Below, piece by piece: positions 63,879 through 64,000 of a DNA stretch of 64,000 bases (the first letter of the stretch is position 1; every line of letters starts with the position of its first letter). The position numbers were made by a program, and so were the translations under genes. The notes under the pieces are model-generated. The model had not been told where the DNA came from. It was given only the letters and a program-made list of their open reading frames with translations, and searched no databases. This DNA is from Hippophae tibetana (lineage: Eukaryota > Streptophyta > Magnoliopsida > Rosales > Elaeagnaceae): NCBI GenBank assembly GCA_037013495.1, contig CM072801.1, positions 33,158,001-33,222,000 of the forward strand, in the 5' to 3' direction.

Positions 63879-64000
63879 AACTTTATACGACCATAACTTT
63901 TGACTCGGGTATCGTAACGAAAATTATAATATATCAAATCAAAGCTCTTATCGATTCACACAATTATTTCTAGCCTCACTATGGAACCTGAATTATATAC
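63879..64000 (+). repeat. Truncated B monomer at window edge (122 bp)
   Basis: This is the first third of a B unit, with tacgaccataac, gactcgggtatcg, caaatcaaagctc, tatttctagcc and cctgaattatatac. It continues the 58,064/58,791 variant type. It is cut by the window and not by a biological boundary, so the array runs on to the right. The single base at position 1 is likewise the last base of a preceding B unit. Confidence 0.95.

Larger units (their letters stand above)
1..64000 (+). repeat. Satellite DNA array, about 727-bp A-B dimer unit
   Basis: The window is filled edge to edge by a tandem repeat. Two monomer types alternate head-to-tail in one orientation. The phase marker aactttatacga recurs about every 363 bp, and A-to-A spacing is 722-730 bp. 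I count 88 A monomers, 87 complete B monomers, one hybrid and a terminal B fragment. No stretch departs from the repeat, so no transposon, gene or unique spacer is inserted. Base composition is strongly AT-rich. Both ends are cut inside the array, so its true length is unknown. Such arrays typically form centromeric, pericentromeric or subtelomeric heterochromatin in eukaryotes; which one applies here cannot be decided from the sequence. A plant host is a weak inference from repeat length and a telomere-like motif. Confidence 0.98.

Noticed and set aside
1..64000. CRISPR array, rDNA spacer repeats, or tandem copies of a transposon
   Set aside because: There are no short repeats with unique spacers, no rRNA sequence, and no transposase, reverse transcriptase, LTR or terminal inverted repeat. 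The repeat is contiguous 363-bp monomers.
1..64000. A new gene-encoded or RNA-encoded system
   Set aside because: Every base belongs to the satellite. Nothing in either strand rises above what the repeat explains, so I do not claim a new functional system.

Overview
The whole window is one uninterrupted satellite DNA array. I see no gene, RNA gene, transposon, CRISPR array or unique sequence anywhere in the 64 kb. The array is built head-to-tail, all on one strand, from two related AT-rich monomers of about 363 bp, here called A and B. They are roughly 80-85% identical to each other by eye and alternate A-B-A-B, giving a dimeric unit of about 727 bp (observed 722-730 bp). Walking the phase marker aactttatacga from end to end gives 88 A monomers, 87 complete B monomers and 1 A/B hybrid, followed by a 122-bp piece of B at the right edge. 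That is 176 complete monomers with a mean of about 363 bp. Dimers are much more alike between units than A is to B, which is the usual sign of a dimeric higher-order unit homogenised by recombination.

The organism is most likely a eukaryote, since arrays like this sit in centromeric, pericentromeric or subtelomeric heterochromatin. A plant is the best guess but weakly supported. The roughly 360-bp repeat size is common in plant satellites, and each A unit carries a degenerate copy of the plant telomere motif (cctagggttttagg). I do not recognise the satellite family by name.

Layout: 1-1454 holds two near-identical dimers with private variants. 1455-7250 holds dimers in which A often carries ccaaggg or gccgccatgggg. 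7251-21762 contains a module of about four dimers present three times. 21763-30468 is a mosaic of 2-, 3- and 6-dimer duplications. 30469-37729 is a near-perfect tandem duplication of 3,631 bp (5 dimers). 37730-44990 is another mosaic. 44991-51415 contains a tandem duplication of 2,905 bp (4 dimers). 53342-53706 is a hybrid monomer where the A/B alternation slips by one. 53707-64000 is a mosaic with a 4-dimer (about 2.9 kb) rhythm. Variants are regional: some occur only before about 26 kb and others only after about 45 kb, as expected for local unequal crossing-over and gene conversion.

Short open frames of 60-87 codons recur because the repeat recurs. On the minus strand they begin at TTG, and on the plus strand they open only where one base change removes a TAG. 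I treat none as a gene. The points worth a second look are the higher-order duplications, the A/B hybrid junction, the telomere-like motif, the paired A-tracts and purine-rich strand, and the regional variant distribution. I found no evidence for a new protein-coding or RNA-based system.
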